6,540 bases of DNA from RGIG426 sp045598065. Lineage in GTDB: Bacteria; Bacillota; Clostridia; Oscillospirales; Acutalibacteraceae. Shown here one piece after another: positions 5,709 to 6,540 of the stretch. The notes beneath the pieces were generated by a model. That model saw only the letters and a list, made by a program, of their open reading frames with translations, ran no database searches and had not been told where the DNA came from. The stretch lies in assembly GCA_045598065.1 (NCBI GenBank), contig JAZLLJ010000035.1, forward strand, positions 1 through 6,540, in the 5' to 3' direction. The position numbers and the translations under genes were made by a program. Each line of letters begins with the position of its first letter. The stretch's first letter is position 1.

Positions 5709-6299
5709 ATGGCCGCCGTTTTAACAAAAACTTTTGCCGCGCCTGCTCCTGATTTCTCGGAAGCGGCGCGCTATGCAGGACTGCCGAAAACGGCGGACGT
5801 GCCGGACGCGCTCAAAGATGCGTTCTCGGAACTTGCGCCGTCGCTTTCGTATAAAGTCTGCTTTGCGGAATATCCTGTCAAAGTCGCCGGCGACTCCCTC
5901 GATTTGGGGTTTGCCGTCGTGCGCTCGGCCGACCTTGCAAAATGTCTTGCCGACTGCGACCGCGTGGTGCTGTTTGCCGCAACGGTGGGGCTTGCGCCCG
6001 ACCGTCTTTCGGAAAAATACCGCCGTCTGTCCCCCGAAAAAGCGCTGTACGCCAACGCTGTCGGCGCGGAGCGAGTGGAAGCGCTGTGCGATGCGTTTTG
6101 CGCGAATTTAGCCGAAACCAACGCGACCAAACCGCGATTCTCCCCCGGCTACGGCGATTTGCCGCTGGTGCTTCAAACCGAGATTTTTGCGGCGCTCGAT
6201 TGCCCGCGCAAAATCGGTGTCACCTTAACCGACAGCCTTTTGATGACCCCCACCAAATCCGTAACGGCGTTGGTGGGCATTCTTAAAAATTCCCCGTAA
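5709..6299 (+). CDS. Stand-alone MetH reactivation domain protein
   Basis: A 196-residue soluble protein recognised as the vitamin B12-dependent methionine synthase activation domain encoded as a separate gene. In E. coli this domain is the C-terminal part of MetH. It binds S-adenosylmethionine and supports reductive methylation of inactive cob(II)alamin. The SAM-binding pattern RxxPGYG appears as RFSPGYGD (143-150). LTDSLLMTPTKSVTALVG (173-190) matches the family's C-terminal LTxSxxMxPxxSVxG region, with Ala in place of the usual Gly after SVT. FAATVGLAPDR (89-99) and the helical segment after it fit the middle of the domain. Separate proteins of this type are known in Thermotoga (TM0269) and Clostridia, next to a shorter MetH. 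It sits 4 bases after metF and 14 bases before metH, so co-expression and physical interaction with MetH are expected. Confidence 0.88.
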   Translation: MAAVLTKTFAAPAPDFSEAARYAGLPKTADVPDALKDAFSELAPSLSYKVCFAEYPVKVAGDSLDLGFAVVRSADLAKCLADCDRVVLFAATVGLAPDRLSEKYRRLSPEKALYANAVGAERVEALCDAFCANLAETNATKPRFSPGYGDLPLVLQTEIFAALDCPRKIGVTLTDSLLMTPTKSVTALVGILKNSP

Positions 6300-6313
6300 A
6301 AGAAGGGATACCT

Positions 6314-6540
6314 ATGACCGTAACCGAATATCTTTCCGACAATCTGCTGTTTATGGACGGCGGCACCGGCACGCTGTTACAAGCCGCCGGAATGCCCGCA
6401 GGCGTGTCCTCCGAAGCGTTCGGACTCACCCACCCGGAGGTAGTCACCGCCGTCCACAAAGCGTATTTCGATGCCGGCTGTAATGTCGTGTCCACCAACA
6501 CCTTCGGTGTCAACGGACTCAAATATTCCGACGACGAAAT
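6314..6540 (+). CDS. metH: Cobalamin-dependent methionine synthase MetH, N-terminal fragment
   Basis: Translated from ATG 6314, 75 codons run open to the right edge, so the gene continues outside the window. The fragment begins MTVTEYLSDN and shows the homocysteine S-methyltransferase signature MDGGTGTLLQ (14-23) and YFDAGCNVVSTNTFGVN (51-67). This is the start of the zinc-dependent homocysteine-binding barrel that takes the methyl group from methylcobalamin. The zinc-ligand cysteines lie further on and are not visible. AAGGG (6303-6307) is 6 bases upstream of the start. The neighbouring metF and separate activation-domain gene favour full MetH over a simple homocysteine methyltransferase. 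By analogy with other split systems I expect the missing part to hold folate- and cobalamin-binding domains but no C-terminal activation domain. Some Clostridia proteins fuse this domain to MetF, but here metF is separate and complete. Confidence 0.85.
   Translation, partial: MTVTEYLSDNLLFMDGGTGTLLQAAGMPAGVSSEAFGLTHPEVVTAVHKAYFDAGCNVVSTNTFGVNGLKYSDDE

Noticed and set aside
6283..6522. A minus-strand open frame opposite the start of metH
   Set aside because: The plus strand carries the homocysteine methyltransferase signature with a ribosome binding site. The opposite frame has no recognisable domain.

Overview
The window reads as ordinary chromosome of a Bacillota (Firmicutes) bacterium, most likely a class Clostridia gut-type lineage related to Oscillospirales. 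The grounds are strong GGAGG-type ribosome binding sites, sigma-A-like promoters with 17-base spacers, moderately high GC, a methionine synthase with a separately encoded reactivation domain, and GC-rich palindromic intergenic repeats of a kind I recall from such genomes. The taxonomic placement is inference from these features, not a database match.

Layout: (1) 58-1965, minus strand: a complete ABC-F ATPase with its own promoter at 1998-2026. A further promoter-like pair at 11-40 points off the left edge. (2) 1966-2073: a short divergent intergenic region. (3) 2074-2868, plus: a ZIP-family divalent metal transporter, probably starting at TTG. (4) 2938-4278, plus: an 11-helix sodium-coupled transporter of the NSS (LeuT/MhsT-like) family with its own promoter, closed by a strong intrinsic terminator at 4283-4317. 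(5) 4318-4766: about 450 bases without a credible gene. It holds one hairpin repeat, two similarly built palindromic modules and a five-copy heptamer array. (6) 4767-6540, plus: a promoter and a tight methionine operon. It encodes MetF, a stand-alone MetH reactivation domain and the start of MetH, which runs off the right edge.

The last three genes form one pathway. MetF makes 5-methyltetrahydrofolate, MetH uses it with cobalamin to methylate homocysteine, and the small middle protein is expected to reactivate oxidised cobalamin using S-adenosylmethionine. The ABC-F protein, ZIP transporter and NSS transporter appear to be independent transcription units with no evident shared pathway.

I found no novel defence system, CRISPR array, RNA gene, phage or insertion sequence. 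The parts most worth a second look are the composite repeat block upstream of metF, the absence of a SAM riboswitch in the short metF leader, the split methionine synthase, and the shared TTGCA-type -35 boxes. The start sites of three genes also look different from the longest open frames.
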